Assembly: GCA_033439255.1 (NCBI GenBank)
Contig: CM065887.1
Coordinates: 248,001 to 312,000 of the forward strand
DNA from: Hericium rajendrae
Taxonomy: Eukaryota; Basidiomycota; Agaricomycetes; Russulales; Hericiaceae
DNA: 64,000 bases
Direction of reading: 5' to 3'
Shown: positions 44,545 to 54,982 of the stretch, one piece after another
Position numbering within the stretch: position 1 is the first letter of the stretch
Layout: each line of letters begins with the position of its first letter
Made by a program: the position numbers and the translations under genes
Notes under the pieces: generated by a model
The model's input: the letters and a program-made list of their open reading frames with translations, nothing else
Database searches by the model: none
Told to the model about the DNA's origin: nothing

Positions 44545-45784
44545 ATGGCTGCATCGATGCTCTTGCATCTTTCCCTCATTTATACCCTACTATCATTGCT
44601 GAACACTGCACTCGGCCAAAGCGATATTGGACAGTGCCTCTCGGGATGGGAATGGGTACGTGTCCGACTCCGTATCTGCTTCTGGCTGAGCTTACTTTCG
44701 AATTAGGCATACAACTCCCGAGGCCAGAATCCCTGCGCCATTGCTGTCCAGCTTGCACAACAGTGCAACTCCGGTCCGTGCTTTACCCATCATTTGGACG
44801 TCAAGTCGTGCCATTGACGCGCCTGCAGGATTCTCGCTACCTCCCCTTAATTTAAGCAACCCAACAGGGTATTATTACTACAACACCCCGCAGGACCCAG
44901 ACCCCTGCCAATGCACTACGGTAGTTTACTCTCTCATTAGCGCTTGCGGTGCGTGTCAAGGCGCCATCCACCTTCAGTACGTGAGAGACTCGCCGACCTT
45001 AAGCGAAGTTGCTCATTTGACGGTATAGATGGTCCATGTGGTCTCTGGAATGCACGTCATTCCCGACTGCAGGAACGTGAGTGTCTTTAGACTCATTTTT
45101 TGGCACTGAAGTGAATGTGACTTGAGTAGTTTCCCCAAAGACATACCAGATACCACGACCGTGCCCCACTGGGCGTTTGCTAATGTTACAGTACGTCGAT
45201 TGTGTTACATGGAGAGCACGAAGCTAACTTCTTTAACAGGCGAGTGACGGCTGGAATATCTCGGAAGCAAAGTTCTTCGGCGGTACGTTTCGGATTCCAG
45301 GAAGCGCCTCAGCCGCCATTCTCTAACATGACGACTAGATGGACCAGAATCTACTGGGTCGCCAACATCCACACCATCGAGTTTCAGTACTGCATCACCG
45401 ACATCTAATACAGGCGCAGCCCATGACGCATCGCACAAAGCAGCCATCGCGGGCGGCATTGTCGCAGGCACCATTGGCCTCGTTCTGCTCAGTTTTGCTA
45501 TGGCTTATTTCATTCGTCGACGGCTACGATTGCACGAGGATGGTCTGCCGACTGCCTTTGTCTACGACGGGCCGCCGGTGTCAACAGCCCAGGATGGATA
45601 TCCGGCTGTGCAATATGGATCCGTCCCGAATCCTGATGGACCCGCTGTGCGTTTGCTCTGGTCGCCGTTACACTTCATCTGCTGATGGATTACCCTTTTT
45701 TCCATGAAGGACGACCCTCCCATCCCAGGTACAATACAAAGACCGCACGTCTATCAGCAAATACACGACGATGAGTCCCCCTGA
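44545..45784 (+). CDS. Cys-rich single-pass surface membrane protein
   Basis: Start MAASMLLHLSLIYTLLSLLN is a signal peptide. Spliced exons give a Cys-rich ectodomain: IGQCLSGWEWAYNSRGQNPC, the hallmark CQCTTVVYSLISACGACQG, WSMWSLEC, FPKDIPDTTTVPHWAFANVT and SDGWN. A Ser/Thr-rich stalk (STGSPTSTPSSFST) precedes a TM helix (GGIVAGTIGLVLLSFAMAY) and a short basic cytoplasmic tail FIRRRLRLHEDG. Proteins with this CxC..YSLxSACxxCQG ectodomain are common and uncharacterised in Agaricomycetes. They are likely at the plasma membrane. The last intron (gtgcgt..gaag) gives an end at 45784; without it the frame ends at 45685. Confidence 0.75.
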
Positions 45785-46041
45785 CATTACATAGTTCTGA
45801 AGAGCACCATCTACCCCTGCAACTAAAAAAAAGTCCACAACTCCTGGCTTTCACATCGTGCATTATACCATATTGTCATTCATGCTCGTGAACATCGTAT
45901 CCCAACAGACAATACAAGGTCGAAATATTTTCCTAAATATATGTCTTCAAGACGGCCTTCAGTCGAGATCAGAATAACGTCAACGGCAAGATCATCATGG
46001 GGAATACCATGCAACACAACCAATGCCCAACAACATTTGAA

Positions 46042-48004
46042 TTATATCTCGCCCGCCAGGCTCAGAGCGCCCGGCATTATAGGCGGCGTAGGGCGGCCGA
46101 ATACATGCGATCTGCAAAGCCAACGCCGCATTGAGACATCAGTACGTGCCCTATGCCAATGCTGACGCACAATAAGTGTACAGCGGAGCGATACTGACCT
46201 TCCAGCAAACATCGGAATGCGCGTGCTCTCTGCAAACGGCGAGCGTGGATCAAGGCCTGCTTCGTGCACCACGTTCGCCGCATGCAGAGGCTGCGACAGG
46301 CCCGTGAGGCCCAGCATCTCGCTGACTCCGGCCAACGACGGGTAGAGCGGCGAACCGGGGGTACGCGTACGCCCAGACGGACCCGCCATTGGCGAACGAG
46401 GAGAGGCGGGGAGCGGCACGCGCGACGGCGTACTGGCACCATCTACGGGGGTTGCTGGCACGCGCGTGGGTGCTGCTTCCGTGGGCGAGACGCACGATGC
46501 GATGGTGCGTATGCTCAGTTCGGGAGACAGGCTTGACAGAACCGGTGTTGCGGGCCTCGTTCGAGGCGTGTTTGGTGCAGTCGCCTCGACGGGGCGCCCG
46601 CAGGTAGGGCATGCCTTCCTAGGCGAACATGCGCAGGGGCTGCGCGACGCCGAGGACAAAGGTGATGCAAACTCGAATATCGGAGGATCGTCAGCCCCAA
46701 TATCGCCGTGTGCAGCCATCCATGCATCCTCCTCGTCGTCAAGAGACTCCTCCTTGATAGAAGGCGCCTGAACTGATTGGGTGCGTCGCACAGGCGAAGC
46801 GACGGTTTGCGTATTGGCGTCTCTGGTTGTGGTCCGGCGGGTACGACGTGCAGGACTCGGAGGCAACGACACTGAACCGTACTGCGTGACCTCTGTTGGA
46901 GGGGAGGAAGATGTCGCGGCAGGCATCGACTCCGTTCGGGTGATCTTCCTGGAGCTGGAAGAGGATGTGGCCAAGCCAATCTGTCCAGATGGTCCTGTCA
47001 CACGCGACGAGATTGATTGGGCATTGCGAGAAGGTCTCCTGGATGGCGGGTCCGACATATACAAGGACTCAATATCCGAAGAGCGTTTTTGCGGTGTAAA
47101 TTCTTGCTGGCCGCGCCATGCGGGAAGCATTTGAGGCATTCTTGCCGAAGAAGTACCAACATTCCGCGCATTTTCAATTGCCGATTGCTTCGAGTTTGAA
47201 GACCGTCTGGATACTCTTACCGGAGAACCAGTCTCTGACATTGAAGATCTGTCGCTAGGTAGGTGCCGAGACACACCTGACGGAGGTGAAGAAAAGTACG
47301 ACGATGTCCGAAATGGATTTGTGCGTTGGCACTGAGAGGTGTCGCGATGCGCAGACGTGTCATCGGAGGGGTCCTCCACTTTCATCATTCTGGAAATGTG
47401 ATCGAGCTCTGACTCCTCTTTGTGTGCGGTCTGTCTTGTATCAACACGCGACGAAGAAGCCTGGGGCTCTCTTGGTCTTCCGGAAGACATGGATTGCCCA
47501 GACATCCCGCCGTCGCGTGTACGGTGTCTGGAATCTGGCTGGTACTTTTCTTCGGGTTGTTGCTTGCCCTTGCCCTTTGAGGCGGACGGGCGGGCGGAAG
47601 ATGTTGCACCTGGGTCAGGTTGTTGCGGCCTCGCCCTCGACCCCGGAGCAGGGGACTGTCTGCAGTCACCGCGATTTTCGGCTGGACTGGATCTCCTGTA
47701 TTTACATTCATCCCCTGCAGACTCCATCCTGACCGTTTTCACGGTGCCTGCTCTGCAAGCTTTCTCGAACGCCTGTTCTGCTTCCTCTAGCGTGGGGTAT
47801 CCTTTGAACAACGCGCCTGGGACCCCGTGGACGTGCGGCTGGGCCTCTATCCTGCAGAATGGACATTGCGTGTGATACAAAAGAGGGGGTGTAAGCCAGA
47901 CGCGTCGCAAGGGGTATGACGAGTCGACTGGACGCCTCGACTCACCAATCGTCATATATTCCAGGTCGCTTGCCCACAGCGACGACGATCCATCTTTTCG
48001 CCAT
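46042..48004 (-). CDS. protein with N-terminal RNase H1-type hybrid-binding (viroplasmin-fold) domain and disordered tail
   Basis: Exon 1 (48004-47946) encodes MAKRWIVVAVGKRPGIYDDW and joins through a 94-nt intron to IEAQPHVHGVPGALFKGYPT, LEEAEQAFEKA. This is the complete ~50-residue hybrid-binding domain of RNase H1 N-termini and viroplasmin-like proteins (Trp-x-Val..GxxPGIY..W..A..V.GVPGA.FKGF.T..EA). No RNase H catalytic domain follows; instead ~550 residues rich in Ser, Pro, Arg and Thr with short Cys motifs (CACSPRKACPTCGRPVEA). About 622 aa if the final possible intron is retained. Binding to RNA:DNA hybrid or dsRNA is inferred from the domain only. A longer ORF upstream of 48004 is ignored because it lacks the domain start. 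Confidence 0.8.
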
Positions 48005-48512
48005 GAACAGCGTAGCAAGTGAACGGCGAGTCCAGGATACAACAAACAGGTAGAACGAGATGGTTGAACTCTGGAGGAAGCGCGGCAGTCGCGTCGGCTA
48101 AGTATATATATTGGGTGACAAGCGATGGACGCGCCGTGACGGCCGCGTATCCAATTACGACGCGTCCTGAGCGCGTCAACTGCAGCCGCAGTACTGCGCA
48201 AGTCCATGCCAGACCTTCAGAACCAAGAGCACGCAGCTGAGTCCCGCACAAATGTCGCCAGACATGTTTTCCCCAATGTTTGTGAGGAACTTAGAACGCG
48301 CATGCCAAGAAGACGCGACGCTGCATATTTACTTCTGTGTCCCACGGGCAACGCCAGTACGTACTTCGTCGAAGCAAATCAGATGGGGTATCAAGGACGG
48401 GCTAATTGGATGTGTAGAGCATAGATACAGATCATCCTGTCATCACGTCCCATTCTACAAATCTCTCCATATGAGATACCAGCATGCCTTGCTCTATCGC
48501 CACACGCGCAGA
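48005..48512. other. intergenic
   Basis: About 500 bp: upstream of the hybrid-binding-domain gene and 3' flank of ATG27 (both -). No feature recognised. Confidence 0.45.
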
Positions 48513-49641
48513 CTAGACTGCAATATATCCGCCCCGGCTCGAACTGTGTCGCGGTCGGAACGACGAGCAGAGATGCGACACGACGTCGCGAAGCATGTAC
48601 GGTACTTCTCTCCAGAAGTCGCGATGTCTGCAACATGCATCAGACATCAATGACCTGAGCACGGAGGCAAGGGGAGAAACGTACGGGATTAAATCGGCGC
48701 CTGTCGCGCCGTATGTTGTGTAGTTGTAATATGCGCCCAAAATAAAGTAACCAACGAACACTAGCAGGAGACTGAAGAGCCTTGTCAGCATCTAGCAATA
48801 AAAGGAGTCGGACAGTTCTCAAGGGGTACTCACGCGAGGAAAAACCACCCAATACCACTACCAACGGATTCTCCATCGTCACTTCCTCCACTGTCTCCGC
48901 CGTCTCCCCCAGTCTTGTCGTCATCTTTTGGCGGCTCTTCGTCCCCTTTGAACCCACACCCTGCAGGCGCACTCCATTCCATATGGGCCTCCCCGTCCTG
49001 ATAAGATTTAAATACGGGATCAGATGTTTCCGTGGAACATAGGAGGGATAGTTTGAAGGATTGAGGTATTGGTTCTGCAGAAGTTGAAGACGGGTACGGG
49101 GAGCCATGTAATGTGAGGTCAAGACCTCGAGGCGCTGCTCAGCAATGTAAGAGTCAATACCAATGGAATACGCGGTATCATAGAGAGCGTCTATACGCAC
49201 ATGATCGGACAGAATACTGTGGATTCAGCCCCGATGTCTGGGCAACGGGGACGACAGTCACTACTCGGTCTGACTGGCTATCCTTCTTGTTCACCGTGGT
49301 CAAACACGCTCTTGTTCCTTCTGGACACTGACCATGAGGTAAGCCCTTCTGGACATATGAAATGCGGCACATGATGTAGCGCGCACCTGGTCGCTGGCGT
49401 CCACGTCGTCCTGCTGGCTGAGCTCTCCACATATATTAAAGCGAAGTGTGTCCTGCATCGTCGTGGGAGGTGTCTCCCGAGTCCGTGACACGGTGTGTTC
49501 TCCCGTGAGCGAAGTCAAGTCATACTTCATCCCGTCGACCTCTATTCTGCAGTCATCCTGTGCGCTCGCGGCAGATAAATAACACCCGAGGAGCATTGCG
49601 ATGAGCGGGGCCCTGCCGAATACGCGTCGTCTTCGAGCCAT
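48513..49641 (-). CDS. ATG27: autophagy-related protein 27
   Basis: A multi-exon type I membrane protein. Signal peptide LIAMLLGCYLSAASAQ; lumenal mannose-6-phosphate-receptor-like domain with DCRIEVDGMKYDLTSL, RFNICGELS, CPEGTRACLTTVN, KLSLLCSTETSDPVFKSYQ and WSAPAGCGF (paired cysteines); an acidic Gly/Asp/Glu linker; TM helix in LLLVFVGYFILGAYYN; then YTTYGATGADLIPHRDFWRE and a short tail ending SSRGGYIAV with a YxxPhi-like sorting signal. Atg27 cycles between endosome, Golgi and vacuole and helps supply Atg9 membranes. Splice joints were chosen to keep the conserved Cys spacing. Divergent from the Josephin gene (235 bp). Confidence 0.88.
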
Positions 49642-49876
49642 ATTGTGACGTGTATGAAAAGAACGAAAGAGATGATGAGCAGAAGAGGCTGGAAGGTTGG
49701 ACCAGTGGTTGCCAGCCTGAGTGAGACTGTCCGGCTGCTGCACCGTGACCCCGGGAAGTGCCGTCACGTAATATACGCGTGACGCTTGCGCGTCGCGTCG
49801 ATTTATTATAAAGGACCATAGCAGCGAGCTACCGTCTCGTACTTGCACCCCCCTGCTACAGCCCTGCTACATCACG

Positions 49877-51806
49877 ATGGCAGGTCTCGAAGAGCTCATC
49901 CCTCTTATATATCATGAGAGGCAGCAACCTGGCTCCATGTTGTGCGCCCAGCATGCTCTGAACGCTCTTCTGCGTGCGTATACGCGTCCTAACACCCGAT
50001 CTCCGCTGATCCAGTTTGTTTTTATATTTGCAGAGGGAAACTATGTTCGTCAGCTGAATAGTGCAGTATCGTCGTATAATGCTGACGAGCCCTCCATCTT
50101 TCTAGTATAGCGCGCCCGATCTTTCTGAGATCGCGAGGTCCCTAGATCAATTAGAGGAGAGCTACAGAGATGAAAGTACGGGTCAAAGCAGAAATATGGA
50201 TGACACAGGTGCGGATTCTGGAAGTGAACATAAAACCAGCCGGTGCTGAACCGTATCATCATCCAGGTTTTTTCTCTGTCCAAGTTCTGGAGAACGCTTT
50301 GAATGTTTGGGGTCTAGGGTAAGCTCGTCACCTTATTTTCCACTGAGAATCATGGTAACCATGGCCTTTTCAGCCTAGTGCGTTGGCGAAGCGAGGATAT
50401 GCGCCCATATCAGGATCATCCCCAGTAAGCCCTAAATTTTTTTTGGGTCCATACTTCGCTGACCTCGCCGCGCAATATAGCACACAACTTGCTTTCATCC
50501 TAAATCTCAATCAACACTGGTTCACTCTCCGTCGTTTTGGCCACGCCTCTCCCCAGATGGACGCGGACGACGGCAATGGACACTGGTTTAATCTCAACTC
50601 CTTCCTAGACGGTCCCGAATGGGTGAGCAAACTATACCTCGGTATGGTTCTGCAACAGGCGGAATCAGAGGGTCAGTGACTCATGCCGAATCGATCTACG
50701 AACTATTCTAATCCTGCCATGCAGGCTACTCCGTTTTTGTCGTGACCCAAATAGACCCGAACGCACCCCTTGCTCTCCCTCGCACTGCAGCAGATGAAGT
50801 GGCCTCTACCCTTCCAACACCCACATCAGCCGCTGGCGCTCGTCCCGCCCCGCTGTCGACCTCCCACAAGCCATCTCAACCGACAGGCTTCGAGGATGAG
50901 GACCTCGAGCTGCAGGCAGCACTGCAAGCCTCAATATCCGACGATCCCCAGGCAGCCTGGGCACACGCACAAACCCACTGGACAGGCGCATCGGGGTCAG
51001 GGTCAAACTCGCCGCCTCACGCCTCAGCACATCGCTCCGCCTGGGGAAGCGGGTCACAAACACCTCAGGAACGTTCGAGGACAGCCCCATCTTTCCCAGA
51101 TGTGCCATTCGCGTCCGCTGCAGACTCTTCGATGCTTCCTCCGCTATCCGCTGAGCCGCAGGACACCGTCGCCGCAAGCATGGCGCGCAACCAGGCATTG
51201 CTGCAGCGCATGCAGCGCGAGCAGGAGATGGCGCTGCGCGAAAGCTACGACGAAGAAGTCACGCGATTCGGCCCGGCAGCAGCAGCAGCGCGTGCGCCAG
51301 CTCCGCCCCAAGCCCTACCTGTAACGGCAGAGCCAGAAGAGGAGGACTTCGACGAGACGATGCGCCGTGCCATCCAGGAGAGCATCGAGTCCAACAGGAC
51401 CCCGCCGGCCGCAGACGAGAACGAGTCGAGCATGGATGTCGATGCATCGCGCAATCCTACGTTTGTCCCACAACAACCCTGGGCGGGCCCAGGTCACGAG
51501 CGCGTATATGACGATGACGACGCAGAGCTTCAGGCTGCTCTGCGTGCGTCCTTAGAAACCGTGCCGCCTGGGTTCCGCATCCCGGATACACCGCCACCTG
51601 CAGCACCGGTAGCACCTCCCGCGCCAGCACCGGCGGCGGCTCAGAGGTCAGTCCAACCCGTAGAGGCCGAGGCAGACCAGCCAAGTACGCCGGGAGCGGG
51701 AACAGATACGGAGACCGAGGGCGAAGGCGAGGCTGCGCAGGAAGAAGAGGCTGTGAGCATGGAGGAGATGCGGAGACGACGGTTGGCGAGGTTCGGGGGC
51801 CCATGA
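49877..51806 (+). CDS. ataxin-3-like deubiquitinase (Josephin domain)
   Basis: Seven exons (49877-49973, 50034-50044, 50106-50208, 50267-50318, 50374-50424, 50481-50671, 50725-51806) give 528 aa. The Josephin catalytic domain starts YHERQQPGSMLCAQHALNAL with the Gln and nucleophile Cys; QGNYYSAPDLSEIA; AFILNLNQHWFTLRRF with the catalytic His; and GHWFNLNSF with Asn. Three ubiquitin-interacting motifs follow: DLELQAALQASISD, DETMRRAIQESIES and DAELQAALRASLET, separated by low-complexity Pro/Ala/Glu stretches, ending EEMRRRRLARFGG. The protein should trim ubiquitin chains. There is no long polyQ. One exon is just 11 nt (50034-50044) and codes QGNY. Confidence 0.95.
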
Positions 51807-52137
51807 TAATAGAGTTTAACTGTAGATTCACGGCATGTATATTATTGGATGATATCGCTGTTGAAGAAGTCCCCTGGTTCATATGTCCTTACCAAATGAA
51901 AAGAACGCCATCACAGGACTGCTCGATGACATCGGACTATTCGATAACTTATTCGCATGGCTTATTCAGGCAGATCAATCCTTGTCAATCCCAGTATACA
52001 TAAACAGGGATGTCAATCCTCCATAAAATCAACTAATAATGCACAACCGGTATACTATCCGGTCAACCCGTGTATGATACATCACTATTAACCTCGGAAT
52101 ACTGTTTTGTTACTGAAACATATCAATCTCGGACACA
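51807..52137. other. convergent intergenic
   Basis: About 330 bp AT-rich 3' flank between the Josephin gene (+) and the Hsp12 gene (-). Nothing recognised. Confidence 0.5.
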
Positions 52138-52573
52138 CTATTTCTTGCCCATGCCCACCGCATCCTTGGCCTTATCGGTCATGGATTCCTGAAAGTAATG
52201 TCACCCTTAATTGTGTCCAACAACGCTGCGATCGTGTCTGTACGCACCGAGTTCTCGTTCTGATCGCCAGAGACTGTGTCAGAGGCGCTCTGGGTCCAGG
52301 ACTTCTGGCTCTACAAGAATGATATGACTGCTTTAGACTAGGTCAAACAAGATTACGATATCACTTACCTGAGGCTCAGCGGAGGATGCGGCAGAGTCAG
52401 CCTTGCCCTTGACTTTGTCACCAGCGTGCTCGGTGTTGCTCTTCTCAGAGTCAGGCTGAAAAATATCAGGCTAGAGTTGAATTCTCAAGTTCTTAACCCA
52501 AGAGGAAAGGATGACGCACCTTCACGGTCGAGGAGACCTTGTCAGTGAAGTCCTGGCGGCCAGTGTCGGTCAT
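52138..52573 (-). CDS. HSP12: Hsp9/Hsp12-type heat shock protein
   Basis: Four short exons give 84 aa: MTDTGRQDFTDKVSSTVK, then PDSEKSNTEHAGDKVKGKAD, a Ser/Glu/Asp-rich middle, and ESMTDKAKDAVGMGKK. The start (M-S/T-D-x-G-R-x-x-F-x-D-K-V) and KPDSxKS are diagnostic. Hsp12 relatives are small, mostly unfolded, stress-induced proteins that coat membranes. Three introns of ~58-65 nt in such a short gene are typical of basidiomycete copies. Upstream (52,574-52,800) is the likely stress-responsive promoter. A GGGGG-containing word near 52,730 could be stress-element-like, but I do not claim a site. Confidence 0.9.
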
Positions 52574-53112
52574 GGTGAAAGTCAGATGTAAGCCGGGTGG
52601 TTGGTAGTAATACAGGTTAGAAACCTGAGGGATGGCGATACGTACATGAGCTGGTTTATATAGGCTTTGGCGGGGCAGTGCCAACGTCGGGCCGATTCGC
52701 TCACGCATGACGAGCGTCGAGGAGCCGGTCGGGGGACCCACACCCACGCTCCACAAATGCGTCGGGGTTTCAGCTGACCTTGGTCGGGACGTCATGCACC
52801 AATGACATACGTCGCGTCACCAACATCACCAAGTCTCCATTCGTGCATAGCCCAACTACAGATGTTCTGTCAAGGATGGAACAAGGTAGAATGTTGCACT
52901 CGTCGACGACAACGCTTGTGGCTCCTTGAACGTTGTGGGGCCAGCCGGGGTCCAGGGAGGTGGCTCAGGATCTGTCCTAATGCGATAAGATAAGATCATA
53001 CGCCTTCGACAACATCCAGGACTCTTGACATCGATATCTAGCATTACAACACCTGAATCTCTTACTTTTCACTTCAAAGAAAATCAAGAAATAGCTCCAC
53101 ATCCGAGTCCTC
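52574..53112. promoter_or_regulatory. divergent promoter region of HSP12 and the 53.1 kb gene
   Basis: 540 bp between start codons on opposite strands. Should carry both promoters. No binding sites assigned from sequence alone. Confidence 0.45.
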
Positions 53113-54190
53113 ATGAGCAATTTTTCTGCCCAGCCAAATTTTGCCGAGTTTCTGGTGGTCAGTCTGACCAATCGCACGTCCGAAAGTTCTCCATTAACTC
53201 GCATCGCGTAGGCAGCCTATCCATCTGTGAAGCAACAGCATCCCACCGAAGGCCGCAGACGCCTGGCTTTGCGGGTTGCGGACCAGTTCTGGAGCTTATC
53301 GCCCGAGAACAGAGCCTTGCTTCCAACAGGACCATCGGTAAGTAACCACGCCCATTGTGCATCGCCGATTCCTGCTGATTTCTGTAGTCTATAGACGTCT
53401 TTGCTCTAGACTCGGAACCCTTCGATGATATCTCATCGCCAGCAGTAGCCGCACCCGGGATCATCGTGCGGACGGACTACACGAACGAGGAAGCCTGGAA
53501 AGCCTTCTATGCAACTCTCATCGAAGCCGAGAAAGACTTCATCGAGCCTGATGATGCCAATGTGGAAACCACGCCGGATACCGCTGCACAGGCAGAACCA
53601 TCGACATCCGCACCTACGCATGAGGATGCAGAAATGGCCGACGCAAACGCGGAGGCAGAGGAGGAAGATGGAGACGACGAGGAAGAGCCCCTTGTCTTCT
53701 TCTCCGTCCTCAACCCCGAGGATCCCGCCGAGCGAAAACGCATCACTGGCATCTCTAATTTGACAGCGCTGCGACTGCTCAATGACGTCTCGATCCGTCC
53801 CGCGCCACCTGTGCCTCAAGGCAAGAAGCGCATAAAGCCGGGGAACAGGCTAGTCGATCTCGACGGCCAGCAGGAAGTATACGAGGGAAAGACCCTCTGG
53901 ATATACGATGACAAGTCGAACTTAGACCAGTCCGTGCGACTGGTGAACCAGAAGGGCGACACATATGGTACAGCATCGTGCGTCATCTCTCCTCCGGTTG
54001 TATATCCAAAGTGCTCAAATCCTTTGTTTAAAGGGGAGACAGCTGGCGGGCCCGTGGCAGCCATATCACGGAACTTCAGGTCAACCTCGCATCCGGTGCT
54101 ATGAAGATCGACTTTGGAGGGCTAGATCGATGGGACTACCCCGAGAGAAAACGCAACTTGGAAGAAGCGGCTCAGCCAACCTTATTTTAG
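53113..54190 (+). CDS. conserved hypothetical basidiomycete protein
   Basis: Family not named. Exons join in frame: MSNFSAQPNFAEFL to AAYPSVKQQHPTEGRRRLAL (gtggtc..tag intron), RVADQFWSLSPENRALL to SIDVFALDSEPFDDISSPAV, then IIVRTDYTNEEAWKAFYATL, an acidic spacer (EEEDGDDEEEP), FFSVLNPEDPAERKRITGIS, NLTALRLLNDVSIRPAPP, and the last exon GDSWRARGSHITELQVNLAS ending DRWDYPERKRNLEEAAQPTL. About 320 aa, with no signal peptide or TM segment. It looks like a globular alpha/beta protein with a disordered acidic loop. A repeat element begins 36 bp after its stop. Confidence 0.7.
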
Positions 54191-54225
54191 TTCAAAGCAG
54201 TAGGATACGCATTGGAGGTGTTATA

Positions 54226-54810
54226 TAATAACGCCAGCGCCGTCTTACGCGGCAACGCCCGCTACCTGGTGTCTTTATGTAGGTCACAGTGACCCGTCCG
54301 ACAATGCAAAGGAGATGAGAACTAGGTTTTGAAAGCGCGAACGTCGAGAGACAATGGGACGAAATGGATTGTGTAGATATCTAAGATTGCTATGTGCCGA
54401 CGCAGAAGATATAGCAGTCTATGAGCACATCTACGACAGCACCATGATGGGCACAAATGCCGTTGTCGTGATTAGCGCGCATCAGTTGCAGTTGCAGCAC
54501 TAGAGTCGCCTTCTAATGGCGGACGGTGCAGCTGCTGCTGCCATGTACGTCGAGGAAGTACTCATGCCTGTCGTGCAGACACCGTTCGCACAGCAAGAAC
54601 GACGATTAGCGAGAGAGATGGGAAAGAAAGAAGGTCAGGCTTCCGCTGGGGAGAAATTTTTGCAGCGGAGCTTGGCTGGGGCTATAGCCATGGCAGCGAG
54701 TTTTGCAGCGGAGTTTGGTTATGAGCACAGCCACTCAAAGTTAAAAACACTCGAGAAAGCGGAAGCACGTTTAGGTGCCCTATAGACCCACTACCTAAAG
54801 GTAGCGGGAA
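54226..54810 (+). mobile_element. element B copy 3 with 89-aa ORF
   Basis: Matches the element at 20.7-21.27 kb in opposite orientation: start ACGCCAGCGCCGTCTTACGC..CCCGCTACC, end CTATAGACCCACTACCTAAA. An ORF at 54516-54785 (start MADGAAAAAMYVEEV, core QTPFAQQERRLAREMGKKEG, end KAEARLGAL) aligns without gaps over ~62 residues to the 20.9 kb copy. No transposase. It lies just behind the stop of the 53.1 kb gene. Confidence 0.72.
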
Positions 54811-54982
54811 TGTTTGATCTTACACATGTTATTGCTTTGCATGGACCACTTGAAGGAGACGGTTTCAAACAACAGGCTGGGCGCGCAAGGCTATTTTTTT
54901 TTTGCGTTTGCAAGTACAAACAAGGAAAAATGCGGACGATGTCTGTACACTCCCCAGAATATGTGATATGCCGGCATAAATT

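Noticed and set aside
48005-48207. N-terminal extension of the 46.0-48.0 kb ORF to 48207
   Set aside because: That frame lacks the first half of the hybrid-binding domain; the 48004 start in another frame supplies it exactly through a good intron.
49877-51806. Expanded polyglutamine tract expected from ataxin-3 homology
   Set aside because: The C-terminal half is Pro/Ala/Glu-rich with three UIMs, but no run of Gln is present.
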